Below are positions 50,968 to 59,555 of a stretch of 64,000 nucleotides of DNA, in pieces; within the stretch, counting starts at the first letter, position 1, and every line of letters starts with the position of its first letter. The notes below the pieces were generated by a model. The model was given only the letters and a program-made list of their open reading frames with translations, was not told the origin of the DNA and made no database searches. The stretch lies in assembly GCA_020161265.1 (NCBI GenBank), contig JAIUOC010000009.1, positions 62,001 through 126,000 of the forward strand, given 5' to 3'. A program made the translations under genes and the position numbers. Source of the DNA: Chloroflexota bacterium. Lineage in GTDB: Bacteria; Chloroflexota; Chloroflexia; Chloroflexales; Herpetosiphonaceae.

Positions 50968-52701
50968 ATGTCGTCGCAAGCGTTATATCGAAAATGGCGG
51001 TCGCAGACCTTTGATGATTTGGTGGGCCAAAGCCATATTGTGCAAGCCTTGCGCAATGCCATTGCCGCCAATCGCATTGGCCATGCCTATTTATTTACTG
51101 GGCCACGCGGGGTTGGCAAAACCAGTGCCGCACGGATTCTTTCCAAGGCGGTTAATTGCGAGCAAAGCGATCCGCGTTTGCGGCCTTGTGGCGAGTGCAG
51201 CACCTGCCGCGCAATCGCCGAAGGCCGGGCCGTCGATGTGATTGAGATGGATGCTGCCTCGCATACGAGCGTTGATGATGCTCGCGAGATTATTGAAAAA
51301 GTGCAATTTCGCCCAACCCAATTTCGCAAAAAAGTCTATGTAATCGACGAAGTGCATATGTTGAGCACCGCTGCTTTCAATGCGTTGCTCAAAACCCTCG
51401 AAGAACCACCCGACCATGCCATGTTTATTTTGGCGACAACCGAATTTCACAAAGTGCCAGCGACAATTCTTTCGCGCTGTCAGCGTTTTGTGTTCAATCG
51501 CCATACCATCGCCAACACAATTGCCCATCTCGAATGGGTTGCTGGCGAAGAAGGCGTTTTCCTCGAGCCTGGCGTAGCTGAAGCAGTGGCACGGGCGGCA
51601 ACCGGCTCAATGCGCGATGCCATGAGCATTCTTGACCAGTTAATGGGCTATGGCGAACCACAAATTCCCTTGACTCGCGTGCAAAGTTTGCTGGGGGCAA
51701 CTGCCTCGCGCGAGGTCGAAACCTTAGTCGCAGCTTTCGCCGCCGAGGATGTGTCCGCAGCATTAAGCGTAATCAACACGATTGCTGACCAAGGCGCTGA
51801 TTTACGCCAATTCACCCGCGATGTGGTGAGCTATTTACGTGGCCTGATGTTGCTTAAATCTGGCGGAGCTGCCGATTTGCTCGATGTTGGCCATGATGTG
51901 TTGGCCACTATGCAAAGCCATAGCCAACAACTGGCTTTGGCAGCAATTTTAGCTTGGCTCAAAATTTTCAGCGGCCTCGATCATCAATTGCGGACTACGC
52001 CCTATGGCCAATTGCCCTTAGAAATGGCGGTCGTTGAAGCCTTGGTTGTGCCAGTGCCAACTGCGGTGGCTGCACCTAGCCCAGTTCGTGGCACTGTGGC
52101 TCCGATAACGCGCCCAACTCCAACTGCGGTGCCACGCCCAGCTGAGCCAGCGCCTGTTCAACGCCAAACCCCAGCGCCAAACGTCGCTACTCCACGCCCA
52201 GCCGAGCAACCAGCAGTTGGGCAAGCACCACAGGTTGTTGAACCAACGCCCGTGCCAGTTGCTGCCGTGGCAGCCCAACCAATGCCCGAAGCCGAACAAC
52301 ACATCGTTTTAGCTGAATCGGAAATTTTGTTGGCTGAGGTTGAGGCGGTTTGGTTGCAAGTAATCGAAGATCTCAAGCCCTACAATCCACGCTTGCAAGC
52401 CGTGCTCAAAAGCTGCGAACCATTGGCGCTCGAAGACAATACCTTGGTGATCGGCACACCCTCGCCATTTCATACCAAACAACTCGACGACCAAACCCAA
52501 CGTCGGTTGATCGAAGATTTACTGGCCAAAGCGGTGAATCGGCAGATGTTTGTGCGTGGCGAAGAAGCCAACCGCGATCAGCAAAATCGTGCCCGTGATG
52601 CTCGTCGCCAGCGCGAGGAGATCATGAAAGATCATGTGGTCAAAGCTGCCCGTAATATTTTCGATGCCCGCATTGTTGGCGTGCAAGAGGATGGCAGCTA
52701 A
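50968..52701 (+). CDS. dnaX: DNA polymerase III subunits gamma/tau
   Basis: Clamp-loader ATPase, 577 aa. ATPase domain: GPRGVGKTSAARILSKA (residues 42-58), zinc module with Cys in PCGECSTCRA, VIDEVHMLSTAAFNALLKTLEEPP, TTEFHKVPATILSRCQRF (SRC motif). Domain III continues to about 360; then a Pro/Thr/Ala-rich linker (about 365-450) and a tau-type C-terminal domain (AEVEAVWLQVIEDLKPYNPRLQAVL to the end). I see no slippery A-run that would give a separate gamma form. Followed by ybaB and recR, as in most bacteria. A weak TATAAT at 50930 is the only promoter sign. Confidence 0.96.
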   Translation: MSSQALYRKWRSQTFDDLVGQSHIVQALRNAIAANRIGHAYLFTGPRGVGKTSAARILSKAVNCEQSDPRLRPCGECSTCRAIAEGRAVDVIEMDAASHTSVDDAREIIEKVQFRPTQFRKKVYVIDEVHMLSTAAFNALLKTLEEPPDHAMFILATTEFHKVPATILSRCQRFVFNRHTIANTIAHLEWVAGEEGVFLEPGVAEAVARAATGSMRDAMSILDQLMGYGEPQIPLTRVQSLLGATASREVETLVAAFAAEDVSAALSVINTIADQGADLRQFTRDVVSYLRGLMLLKSGGAADLLDVGHDVLATMQSHSQQLALAAILAWLKIFSGLDHQLRTTPYGQLPLEMAVVEALVVPVPTAVAAPSPVRGTVAPITRPTPTAVPRPAEPAPVQRQTPAPNVATPRPAEQPAVGQAPQVVEPTPVPVAAVAAQPMPEAEQHIVLAESEILLAEVEAVWLQVIEDLKPYNPRLQAVLKSCEPLALEDNTLVIGTPSPFHTKQLDDQTQRRLIEDLLAKAVNRQMFVRGEEANRDQQNRARDARRQREEIMKDHVVKAARNIFDARIVGVQEDGS

Positions 52702-52713
52702 ACCGAGCCTACT

Positions 52714-52741
52714 TTGACATTTAGATTGAATTTCTTATACT
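52714..52741 (+). promoter_or_regulatory. Predicted promoter of ybaB
   Basis: A perfect TTGACA (52714-52719) and TATACT (52736-52741), 16 nt apart, 44 nt before the ybaB start and just after the dnaX stop. It would allow ybaB-recR expression independent of dnaX. Confidence 0.65.
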
Positions 52742-52784
52742 TGCACTGCTTTAGGCTAGCACTATTCAACAAAGGAGTTTCATA

Positions 52785-53090
52785 ATGGATCGCAAAATGC
52801 TCAATCAATTGCAACAAATGCAAAAGAAGTTGATGCAAGCTCAAGAAGATTTGGGCAAAACCTTGGTCGAAGGCAGCGCTGGCGGCGGCGTAATCGAAGT
52901 TAAGATGAACGGCCACCGCGAAATTCTCAGCATCACAATCGCCCCAGAAGCAGTTGACCCCAACGAAATTGAAATGCTGCAAGACTTGCTGATGCTGGCA
53001 ATCAATGATGCCTCAAAGAAGGCCGAAGAGCTTTCAAACGCCAAAATGGGGCCACTCACTGGCGGCTTGAATATTCCTGGCTTATTCTAA
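52785..53090 (+). CDS. ybaB: Nucleoid-associated protein YbaB/EbfC
   Basis: 101 aa, the family length. MLNQLQQMQKKLMQAQEDLGKTL (residues 4-26) is the N-terminal helix, followed by VEGSAGGGVIEVKMNGHREILSITI, the conserved beta segment, and the helix EMLQDLLMLAINDASKKAEEL. Dimeric DNA-binding protein that affects nucleoid compaction and is often cotranscribed with recR. ATG has AAGGAG 7 nt upstream. Confidence 0.95.
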   Translation: MDRKMLNQLQQMQKKLMQAQEDLGKTLVEGSAGGGVIEVKMNGHREILSITIAPEAVDPNEIEMLQDLLMLAINDASKKAEELSNAKMGPLTGGLNIPGLF

Positions 53091-53109
53091 ACGGCGGCTT
53101 ATCCCGACT

Positions 53110-53137
53110 CAGGGTGGTCGTGCGACCACCCTGTTTT
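53110..53137 (+). terminator. Hairpin terminator between ybaB and recR
   Basis: CAGGGTGGT (53110-53118) pairs with ACCACCCTG (53125-53133); the middle CGTGCG closes the loop, and TTTT follows. Only 24 nt before the recR start, so recR may depend on readthrough or on its own signal. Confidence 0.7.
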
Positions 53138-53160
53138 AACTTAATTGTGGAGCGTGTATT

Positions 53161-53775
53161 GTGGCATTTGGGTACGATACGATTACACCAGAACCAGTCT
53201 CAAAATTAATTGATGAATTTAATCGTTTGCCTGGAATTGGGCCAAAATCGGCCTCGCGCCTGGTTTTTTACCTGCTGCGTGCCAAACGTGAGCAATCTGA
53301 GCGCTTGGCCAACGCGATTATGGCCATGAAAGATAGCACGATCTTTTGTAATCGCTGCTTTAACATTACCGTCGAAGACCCTTGCACAATTTGCACGAAT
53401 GCCAATCGCAATGAGCGCCAAGTCTGTGTAGTCGAGGAGCCACTCGATGTGGTGGCCTTAGAGCGCACTGGCGAATTCAAAGGCCTATATCATGTGCTAC
53501 ACGGAGCCATTTCGCCAGTCGAAGGTATTAATCCCGAAGATTTGCGGATTCGTGAGTTGTTAGCTCGTTTGCGGGTCGAGCCAATCGAAGAAGTGATTCT
53601 TTCGACCAATCCCAATCTTGAGGGCGATGCAACGGCGGCCTATCTGGCACGCGAGATTATCCCCTTGGGTATTCGGGTAACGCGCTTGGCGCGGGGCTTG
53701 CCAATGGGTAGCGATCTTGAGTATGCCGATGAAGTAACCTTGGGGCGAGCATTGCAAGGCCGTCGCGAAATGTAA
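53161..53775 (+). CDS. recR: Recombination mediator RecR
   Basis: 204 aa. Acts with RecFO to load RecA on gapped DNA. Helix-hairpin-helix FNRLPGIGPKSASRLVFYLL (residues 20-39), zinc finger CNRC and CTIC, Toprim domain VCVVEEPLDVVALERTGEFKGLYHVL with GAISPVEGI, and the C-terminal THLARGLPMGSDLEY-type segment (VTRLARGLPMGSDLEYAD). GTG start at 53161 with GTGGAG 6-7 nt upstream. Confidence 0.96.
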   Translation: MAFGYDTITPEPVSKLIDEFNRLPGIGPKSASRLVFYLLRAKREQSERLANAIMAMKDSTIFCNRCFNITVEDPCTICTNANRNERQVCVVEEPLDVVALERTGEFKGLYHVLHGAISPVEGINPEDLRIRELLARLRVEPIEEVILSTNPNLEGDATAAYLAREIIPLGIRVTRLARGLPMGSDLEYADEVTLGRALQGRREM

Positions 53776-53782
53776 GCCTGCC

Positions 53783-53810
53783 TTGCAGAGCGGGCGCGGT
53801 GTGGTATGAT
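53783..53810 (+). promoter_or_regulatory. Predicted promoter of the Roadblock gene
   Basis: TTGCAG (53783-53788) and TATGAT (53805-53810), 16-nt spacer, 48 nt before the start codon. Confidence 0.5.
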
Positions 53811-53858
53811 AGCTCAAACATCAGAACACACTGCACAGTTTGTTGATAAGGAGCCACT

Positions 53859-54221
53859 ATGGGGATGAAAGACATTTTGGCCAGCGCGATTGAAACCGTA
53901 CCCGGCGTGAAATTAGCCGGAGTCGTGGGCACAGACGGGCTGGGCGTTGAAATGCTCCTCAACGATGTTGATGCAAACTTTAGCAAAGATATTGCTGAAG
54001 TGGAGCTCGGTGGCCTTGCTGCCGCCGCTGCGGGAGCCGCCTCGCGCTTAAAGGCTGGCCATGTCCGTGATGTCGCGGTTGAGACCGATAATGCCACCTA
54101 CTTGGCATCGCAAATCATCCCCGGCTACTTTGCTGTGTTGGCGGTTAATGGTGGTGGCAATCTTGGCCGCGCCCGCTTTGCGCTCAAACAATTGGTGGTT
54201 AAGCTCCAAGATACGCTGTAA
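53859..54221 (+). CDS. Roadblock/LC7 domain protein
   Basis: 120 aa, a single Roadblock/LC7 (MglB-like) domain: VPGVKLAGVVGTDGLGVEML, AEVELGGLAAAAAGAASRLKAG, DNATYLASQIIPGYFAVLAVNGGGNLGRARFALKQL. These proteins regulate small Ras-like GTPases (MglA) in polarity and motility, but here no GTPase gene is next to it. It could act in gliding motility, known in filamentous Chloroflexota; that is inference. The ATG has AAGGAG 6-7 nt upstream. Confidence 0.9.
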   Translation: MGMKDILASAIETVPGVKLAGVVGTDGLGVEMLLNDVDANFSKDIAEVELGGLAAAAAGAASRLKAGHVRDVAVETDNATYLASQIIPGYFAVLAVNGGGNLGRARFALKQLVVKLQDTL

Positions 54222-54228
54222 TCATCAT

Positions 54229-54268
54229 AATCCTACGAGAGTTGCTTCGGCCTACTACTCGTAGGATT
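54229..54268 (+). terminator. Hairpin between the Roadblock gene and the convergent GT87-type gene
   Basis: AATCCTACGAG (54229-54239) pairs perfectly with CTCGTAGGATT (54258-54268): 11 bp with an 18-nt loop, followed by ATTGTATTT. It lies between two convergent stops and may serve both. Confidence 0.65.
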
Positions 54269-54275
54269 ATTGTAT

Positions 54276-55550
54276 TTAATTCGCCGCCAAATCAGGCAAT
54301 TCATTAGGCGGTAGAACAATTTGTGGACGGGGCCACAACGATTTTTGCTTGATAATAACTTCTAACATCATTAGCCAGAGCATCAATACCGCTGCAAATA
54401 TCTCAATCACTGTCGATGTCTTGAAAATAATTAATATTATCAAGATTATAAAAAGCATTTGAAGATTAAGTTTCTTCAAACTATTCTGAAAGTAGATCGT
54501 CAGTAAATAGATAACGGTTGGATAGATTGTAATAATATGATGTGTCCAAGAAAAAGGAGCAATCAAAAAGATGAGTGGCATCGTTACAAAAACAATTTTT
54601 TCAAGCGCCTCACGATCATTTTGATCGATATATCGATAAACAACAAAGAATGTAATAATGACTAAGCCAATACAAATAATATAGGTAGCAGCTTTGGCAA
54701 ATAACGGATAATCGGCAATCTTTGATGAATCATCTTTGATCAAGCTTTCGGTAAAGATTCCATTAACCCCTGTATTATCAAACAACGATACATCAGTTAA
54801 TCCCTCTGGATATTCACCATACCCTCCACTAGGTACAACATTCACAAGCCAATCTTGCCAGACGAAACTTGGAATAAATAGCGTCGATCCAAGGGTCATT
54901 AATAGTAGCAAGCTTGTTGTTTTAATTAATAATTTATAATTTTTATTAATCAATAGCACAGGCAAAATAACAATTGGATACATTTTTAAAATAATTGCCA
55001 GCGCTAAAGCTAAGCAGGCAATAGTTTGAAACCTATCTTTCAACAGTATAAATATCAATAAAAATACTAGCACAATAACACTAACTTGACCGCTATAGGT
55101 GTTTTCAACTAATGGATATGAATTATAGATGATAATCGTCAATAATAACGATTGAATTGATAGATATTTGTAATTAAAAATCTTAATCAAAAGAAATATT
55201 GCAGCGATTATTGCAAGGTGATTAATAATTGAATAGATAATTAATGCATTTTTATACTCAAATAATGATAATGGATAAAATAATATAGCACTTGGTGGTA
55301 TATAGAGAAATGGAAATATTTTCTTTTCAGTATTTGATTGGAGATAATTAAAATCATATGGTGAAACATTATGATTAAATAAGGCATCACTCGCCCAATA
55401 AAATGAAGGAAAATCAATCGTTTTTTGCTCGCTAGTAATTTTTATGCCATATTCAAAAGTGAAATTAGCGATACTTAGTAACGTAACAATGATTAATATC
55501 AGCTTGATCGACCACATGATTTTAGAATTCGGCGATGTAAGGCTCAGCAT
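54276..55550 (-). CDS. AT-rich membrane glycosyltransferase, GT87/DUF2029-like
   Basis: 424 aa with about 10-11 hydrophobic helices. The first extracytoplasmic loop DFPSFYWASDALFNHNVSPYDF-like segment (Asp about 46, about residues 46-66) matches the acidic loop of polyprenol-phosphate mannosyltransferases of the GT87 family; a second WTHHIITIYP segment is near residue 337. It would transfer a sugar to lipid or surface glycan from the outer membrane face. Base composition is strikingly AT-rich with many Ile/Asn/Lys/Leu(TTA) codons, unlike every flanking gene, which suggests recent acquisition. No mobile element flanks it. Confidence 0.75.
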   Translation of the reverse strand: MLSLTSPNSKIMWSIKLILIIVTLLSIANFTFEYGIKITSEQKTIDFPSFYWASDALFNHNVSPYDFNYLQSNTEKKIFPFLYIPPSAILFYPLSLFEYKNALIIYSIINHLAIIAAIFLLIKIFNYKYLSIQSLLLTIIIYNSYPLVENTYSGQVSVIVLVFLLIFILLKDRFQTIACLALALAIILKMYPIVILPVLLINKNYKLLIKTTSLLLLMTLGSTLFIPSFVWQDWLVNVVPSGGYGEYPEGLTDVSLFDNTGVNGIFTESLIKDDSSKIADYPLFAKAATYIICIGLVIITFFVVYRYIDQNDREALEKIVFVTMPLIFLIAPFSWTHHIITIYPTVIYLLTIYFQNSLKKLNLQMLFIILIILIIFKTSTVIEIFAAVLMLWLMMLEVIIKQKSLWPRPQIVLPPNELPDLAAN

Positions 55551-55571
55551 GGGGTTCCAGTCCTCATTAAA

Positions 55572-58508
55572 CTATTGCCGCCGAGCACGGTTTTTCGCTG
55601 CACGCAGCCGCTCTAAGGGGTCAGTAATCTCATCGAGATTGACCGCTTTGGGTGGTGGCCCCTGGGTTGGGGTTGGTGCTGGCATACTCGGCTTGGGCGC
55701 TGGGTCAACCTTTGTAGAAGCTGAAGGCGCTGCTTCGGGCTTGGGCTGGGCTACTGGTGGGGTATAATTGGCTCCAGGTTGATAGATTGGTGTATTTTTC
55801 GGGGTAATCGGGGCAGGCTCAGCCGCTGCCTGAGTTTGACCCATTTTATTGCGGGCACGTTGTTTGGCGGCAGCTAAATCGCCCATCGTTGGCGAAGGTG
55901 TCGCTTGACGGCGACGCACTCCGGCCAAGGCTTGGCCTAATTGACCAAAGCGCAAGCGTCGCGCCGCAATATCGAGCAACAATAAAGCCAGCGCGGCCAA
56001 TAGCAAACTAAAGTGAATCGGCGTAGCTCGCGTAACCAATTCAAGTGAATGCTCAAAGACTTTGGTTGCATCGGTTAAAACGCGGCCTTGGCTACGTTGG
56101 GCAATCAACGCCAGCAAATTGGGGTTGGCTTGGCCTTGGCGATATTCAGGTGAGTAAGGTACAATCACCCCTGCCGTTTCTTGAAATACCGCTTGGCCTT
56201 CGCGATTACGGCCACCCAATTGCAAGAAGTAGGTTCCCGCGCCAGGGCTGGCAATTCGGCCTTGATAGATGCCAGCACTCACTTCAACCAAGGTCAAGCC
56301 TGATTGCACCCCACCATCATTGACCACGTTGCCATCGATCACCAACCCAGTTAACGGAGCATTATTGGCATCGCGAGCATTTAAAATGATTTCCATCTCT
56401 GGGCCAACAAACGTTGCATTAACGCTAATTGTTTCATTTGAGATTACTGGCAGCGTCCAGCCAACAATTTGGGCCGCCAAGCGCTCAAATTGATCCCAGC
56501 GTACTAAATTTGTGCCCCATTTGCCTTTCATATCGCTCATCCAAGCAACTGAACGACCCAAGCCATATTGCCATTGAGCCAATAACGGCGCATCTTCATC
56601 GGCCCACAACACCATATTGGCATTTTGCTTGGGCATCGTGCCGTTATAGCCCAGCAGTTGCGGCCAATTGGCGGTATTCAACTCGGCCATAATCACACTA
56701 TCGCTGCCGAGCAAGGGCAAGAAGGCCTTTTCAACAATATAGGGAGCCAGCGAAAGTTGGGCATCTTGTAGCACAATATCGGGCAACGATAATGCATCTT
56801 CAACCAAGAAGTGCCGCCCACCACCAGCAACTGCCACGTTATTCAAAAAGCCAACATCGCCACCATTGCCAATTGCAATCGTGCTGGTGGTAATGCCTAA
56901 ACGTCGATGTTCATCGGTCAGGCGCACAGCATTTTCTTGTTGCTGCGAATCCGAGCCATCAGCTAGCAAAATAATGTGGCGAATCGGGGCATTACGGCCT
57001 TTAAGTACATTGCCAGCAGCAACCAAACTATCGTGAACATTAATCCCGCCGCCGCCAGTCACGCCACGGGCAATAATCTCACTTTGGGCAACTTCGCGTT
57101 CTGAGCCAGCAACTGGCCCATATTGGTTTTGCACAGCGCTATCAAACGGCAACACGGTAATTTCATCAAAATCGCGCAGCAATTGCACCACTCGCGCCGC
57201 GCCTTCAGAGGCCAAGGTTACTTTTTCGCGGCCACCAACGACTTCGCTCATACTGCCCGAAATATCAAAGATCACCGCCACGCTCACTGGTGGGTATTTT
57301 TCGCGATTGCGCAATTGCATTTCTACGGGCAGCAATTCTTCGATTGGGGTGCTGGTGTAGCCCCCAATGCCAAAGCTATTTTCGCCGCCAAGCATCACAA
57401 AACCGCGCCCAAGATCGCGCACAAACGTTTGGAGCGCTTGCTGCGATTCATCGGCAATCAGGCGTTCGGGCACATTCGCCAAGACAACTGCTTCATAATC
57501 GGCTAAATCGGCGAGAGTTGTCGGCAAGCCGGTTGAGCCAACCACGGTTACCTGTAATTGGGCAGCCTCTAGCGCTGGCGCAATATTTTCAGCATCGGCA
57601 GGATCGTTGGCAACGATCAGCACTTTGGGCGGGCCTTGCAAATTCACCAAGGCAGTGGCTTCGTTGTTTTGTTTGCGAATATCATTGGTTGGAATAATCT
57701 GGGCTGAAACTTTATGAAAGCCCTGATCGTTCAAAACCACAGTTGAGGTATATTCCAAGGTACCTTTGGGCAAGCTGAGGCTTGATTCGGCATATAATTG
57801 ACGATCGATCAAAATCCGAATGGTAGCATCCTGCGCTTCGTTACTATCAATTTGGGCTACAATTTGTAATTCTTGGCCGATACGGGCTTGGCCGGGCATG
57901 CGCAAGGCAGTAATTGCCACCTCAGCTCCGCCAATTTGAGCAATTTCCACCACATCGACGACAATCTGACGATCGTTGGCTAATTCGAGTGCTTTGAGCG
58001 ATTGGCCGCTATTCTCGCCACCATCAGAGAGCAAAACTACCCGTTTTTGAGTATCAGCCGGAAACAGCGCAAAACTCAACGTCATGGCTTGCTCTAAATC
58101 TGTTCGTGCGGCGATTGGTACCGATTGAATGCGGCTGAGCGTGCGTACTTCCGAGGGCAAACGTTCGATCAAGGCATTTTGGCCAAACACAATAATTGCT
58201 GCTTGATCGTCTTTGGGCATAGTTTGCAGCGCATCAGCAATAAATTGATCTTGCAAACTACGCTGATTGGGAGTGATCGAATCTGAGGTATCAACCAAAA
58301 AAATCGTGGTGAGTTGTTGCACAGGAGAAATGATTTGTGCGCCTGCCAGTGAGCCAATCAGGCTGATTAACAACAAACTGCGCAGGAGCAATGAGCCAAT
58401 TAAGCGGCTACGTTGGAAACGCCGCCCGTTCATCCAGCCTAAGGCAATAACGGGTATAAGTAGTAATAAAAACCATAAATAGCTTGGCGCAACAAACGAA
58501 ATCCCCAT
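55572..58508 (-). CDS. Large VWA-domain membrane protein (BatA-like)
   Basis: 978 aa. Two N-terminal membrane helices (FLLLLIPVIALGW; SLLLRSLLLISLIGSLAG) are followed by a VWA-like domain beginning TIFLVDTSDSITP (about 70-80), beta-rich modules, a GATase-like segment (VLIVANDPADAENIAPAL, FVMLGGENSFGIGGY), a second VWA domain with intact MIDAS SVAVIFDISGSMSEV (about 405-420) and LLADGSDSQQQENA, a further Ig-like region, one late membrane helix (about 860) and a Pro/Ala/Lys tail. Resembles the large VWA/CARDB membrane proteins of Chloroflexota, with unknown function; Bat-type roles are one guess. It ends 21 nt before the GT87-type gene. Confidence 0.82.
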   Translation of the reverse strand: MGISFVAPSYLWFLLLLIPVIALGWMNGRRFQRSRLIGSLLLRSLLLISLIGSLAGAQIISPVQQLTTIFLVDTSDSITPNQRSLQDQFIADALQTMPKDDQAAIIVFGQNALIERLPSEVRTLSRIQSVPIAARTDLEQAMTLSFALFPADTQKRVVLLSDGGENSGQSLKALELANDRQIVVDVVEIAQIGGAEVAITALRMPGQARIGQELQIVAQIDSNEAQDATIRILIDRQLYAESSLSLPKGTLEYTSTVVLNDQGFHKVSAQIIPTNDIRKQNNEATALVNLQGPPKVLIVANDPADAENIAPALEAAQLQVTVVGSTGLPTTLADLADYEAVVLANVPERLIADESQQALQTFVRDLGRGFVMLGGENSFGIGGYTSTPIEELLPVEMQLRNREKYPPVSVAVIFDISGSMSEVVGGREKVTLASEGAARVVQLLRDFDEITVLPFDSAVQNQYGPVAGSEREVAQSEIIARGVTGGGGINVHDSLVAAGNVLKGRNAPIRHIILLADGSDSQQQENAVRLTDEHRRLGITTSTIAIGNGGDVGFLNNVAVAGGGRHFLVEDALSLPDIVLQDAQLSLAPYIVEKAFLPLLGSDSVIMAELNTANWPQLLGYNGTMPKQNANMVLWADEDAPLLAQWQYGLGRSVAWMSDMKGKWGTNLVRWDQFERLAAQIVGWTLPVISNETISVNATFVGPEMEIILNARDANNAPLTGLVIDGNVVNDGGVQSGLTLVEVSAGIYQGRIASPGAGTYFLQLGGRNREGQAVFQETAGVIVPYSPEYRQGQANPNLLALIAQRSQGRVLTDATKVFEHSLELVTRATPIHFSLLLAALALLLLDIAARRLRFGQLGQALAGVRRRQATPSPTMGDLAAAKQRARNKMGQTQAAAEPAPITPKNTPIYQPGANYTPPVAQPKPEAAPSASTKVDPAPKPSMPAPTPTQGPPPKAVNLDEITDPLERLRAAKNRARRQ

Positions 58509-58581
58509 AGCAACACCTTTTAATCAAACTTCTCGATCAATCAATGTTGCTATGGTATCACGTTTGGCAAGCCTTAGCATT

Positions 58582-59550
58582 TTAGGCTCGGGCTGTGGCA
58601 GGGTTCTGAGGCAAGGGCTTGTTGCGACGGGTAATTAGGATGCGATAGATCGTCATAAACACAACGCTCGCACCGGTGGCCCAATACCACAAACTCACCA
58701 ATGGCGTACTGCTATCAGTGCCGCTGAAAATGCCATGAGCCAAAACCGTTAAAAATAGGCCAAAACTGGCGTAGTGAATCACCCGCCAAGCGCCACGGCC
58801 AATCCAGCGTTTGAGCCAAAAACTCACCGTCACCAGCGCCAAACCATAGAACCCAAGCTGACCTAAGCCAACCCACAATGGTTTATATTGGCTGCTAGCA
58901 AATGGCACGAGCAATTGTTTTAATGTGTAATTGCTATAACCATCGCCCAGCAAAATCACCGTATGAAACAGGCCAAAGCCAATCCCCAAGATACTAGCGT
59001 GCTGATGCAGATCGAGCATGGTTGGGCCGCCATTCCACAAACGCGCAACTTTACCCGTCAGCGAAAGCCCAAATAGCATCGAGAGCCAGACCAAACTATA
59101 GGCTACCAAGCCACTTGAGCGCGAAAGATACCAAAAAGCTTTGGGTTGGTCGCCAATCAACGAGCTGCTCAGGCCAGGAATCCAGCGCGGCATAACCAAA
59201 ACCGCCGCCACAATTCCAATAATTAAAGCAATCATCAAGCTCATCAGGTTGGCGCTAACATCCTCAAGCATTTCGTCAGCGCTGGGAGTTGGCACATTTG
59301 GCGCAGCTTTGGCAATTGGCTTTGGGACAGCAACAGGCTGAGTTGTGCCAAGTGGTAAGGTTGCCACAACTTGATTTGGCAAAACTGATTCATTTTGTTT
59401 GGCAGCATTTTGGGCACGAATCGCCGCCAAACGCGCAGCTTTATCTTGAATCACAGGCTCGGTTGGCTCAATAGGTTGGGCTTTTTTGGCAGCATTTTGG
59501 GCACGAATCGCCGCCAAACGCGCGGCTTTATCATTTTCTGAAGCACTCAT
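58582..59550 (-). CDS. Ferric-reductase-like heme b membrane protein with duplicated N-terminal peptide
   Basis: About 322 aa. The N-terminal 60 residues hold two copies of DKAARLAAIRAQNAAK, encoded by a 48-bp direct repeat (59398-59445 and 59485-59532, one mismatch). The C-terminal part has about seven helices of the ferric reductase-like/MsrQ type, with candidate heme ligands in LHQHASILGIGFGLFHTV and VIHYASFGLFLTVLAHGI. It probably passes electrons across the membrane via heme b, without its own flavin domain. Start ATG 59550 has GGGAG 8 nt upstream; the overlapping ATG 59556 shares bases with the apbE stop. Last gene of the redox operon. Confidence 0.82.
   Translation of the reverse strand: MSASENDKAARLAAIRAQNAAKKAQPIEPTEPVIQDKAARLAAIRAQNAAKQNESVLPNQVVATLPLGTTQPVAVPKPIAKAAPNVPTPSADEMLEDVSANLMSLMIALIIGIVAAVLVMPRWIPGLSSSLIGDQPKAFWYLSRSSGLVAYSLVWLSMLFGLSLTGKVARLWNGGPTMLDLHQHASILGIGFGLFHTVILLGDGYSNYTLKQLLVPFASSQYKPLWVGLGQLGFYGLALVTVSFWLKRWIGRGAWRVIHYASFGLFLTVLAHGIFSGTDSSTPLVSLWYWATGASVVFMTIYRILITRRNKPLPQNPATARA
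59398..59532 (-). repeat. 48-bp near-perfect direct repeat inside the ferric-reductase-like gene
   Basis: Copies at 59398-59445 and 59485-59532 differ by one base (GCAGCT versus GCGGCT context) and encode the same 16-residue peptide twice. An in-frame multiple of 3, so duplication changes linker length without breaking the frame. Confidence 0.85.
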
Positions 59551-59555
59551 CGACA

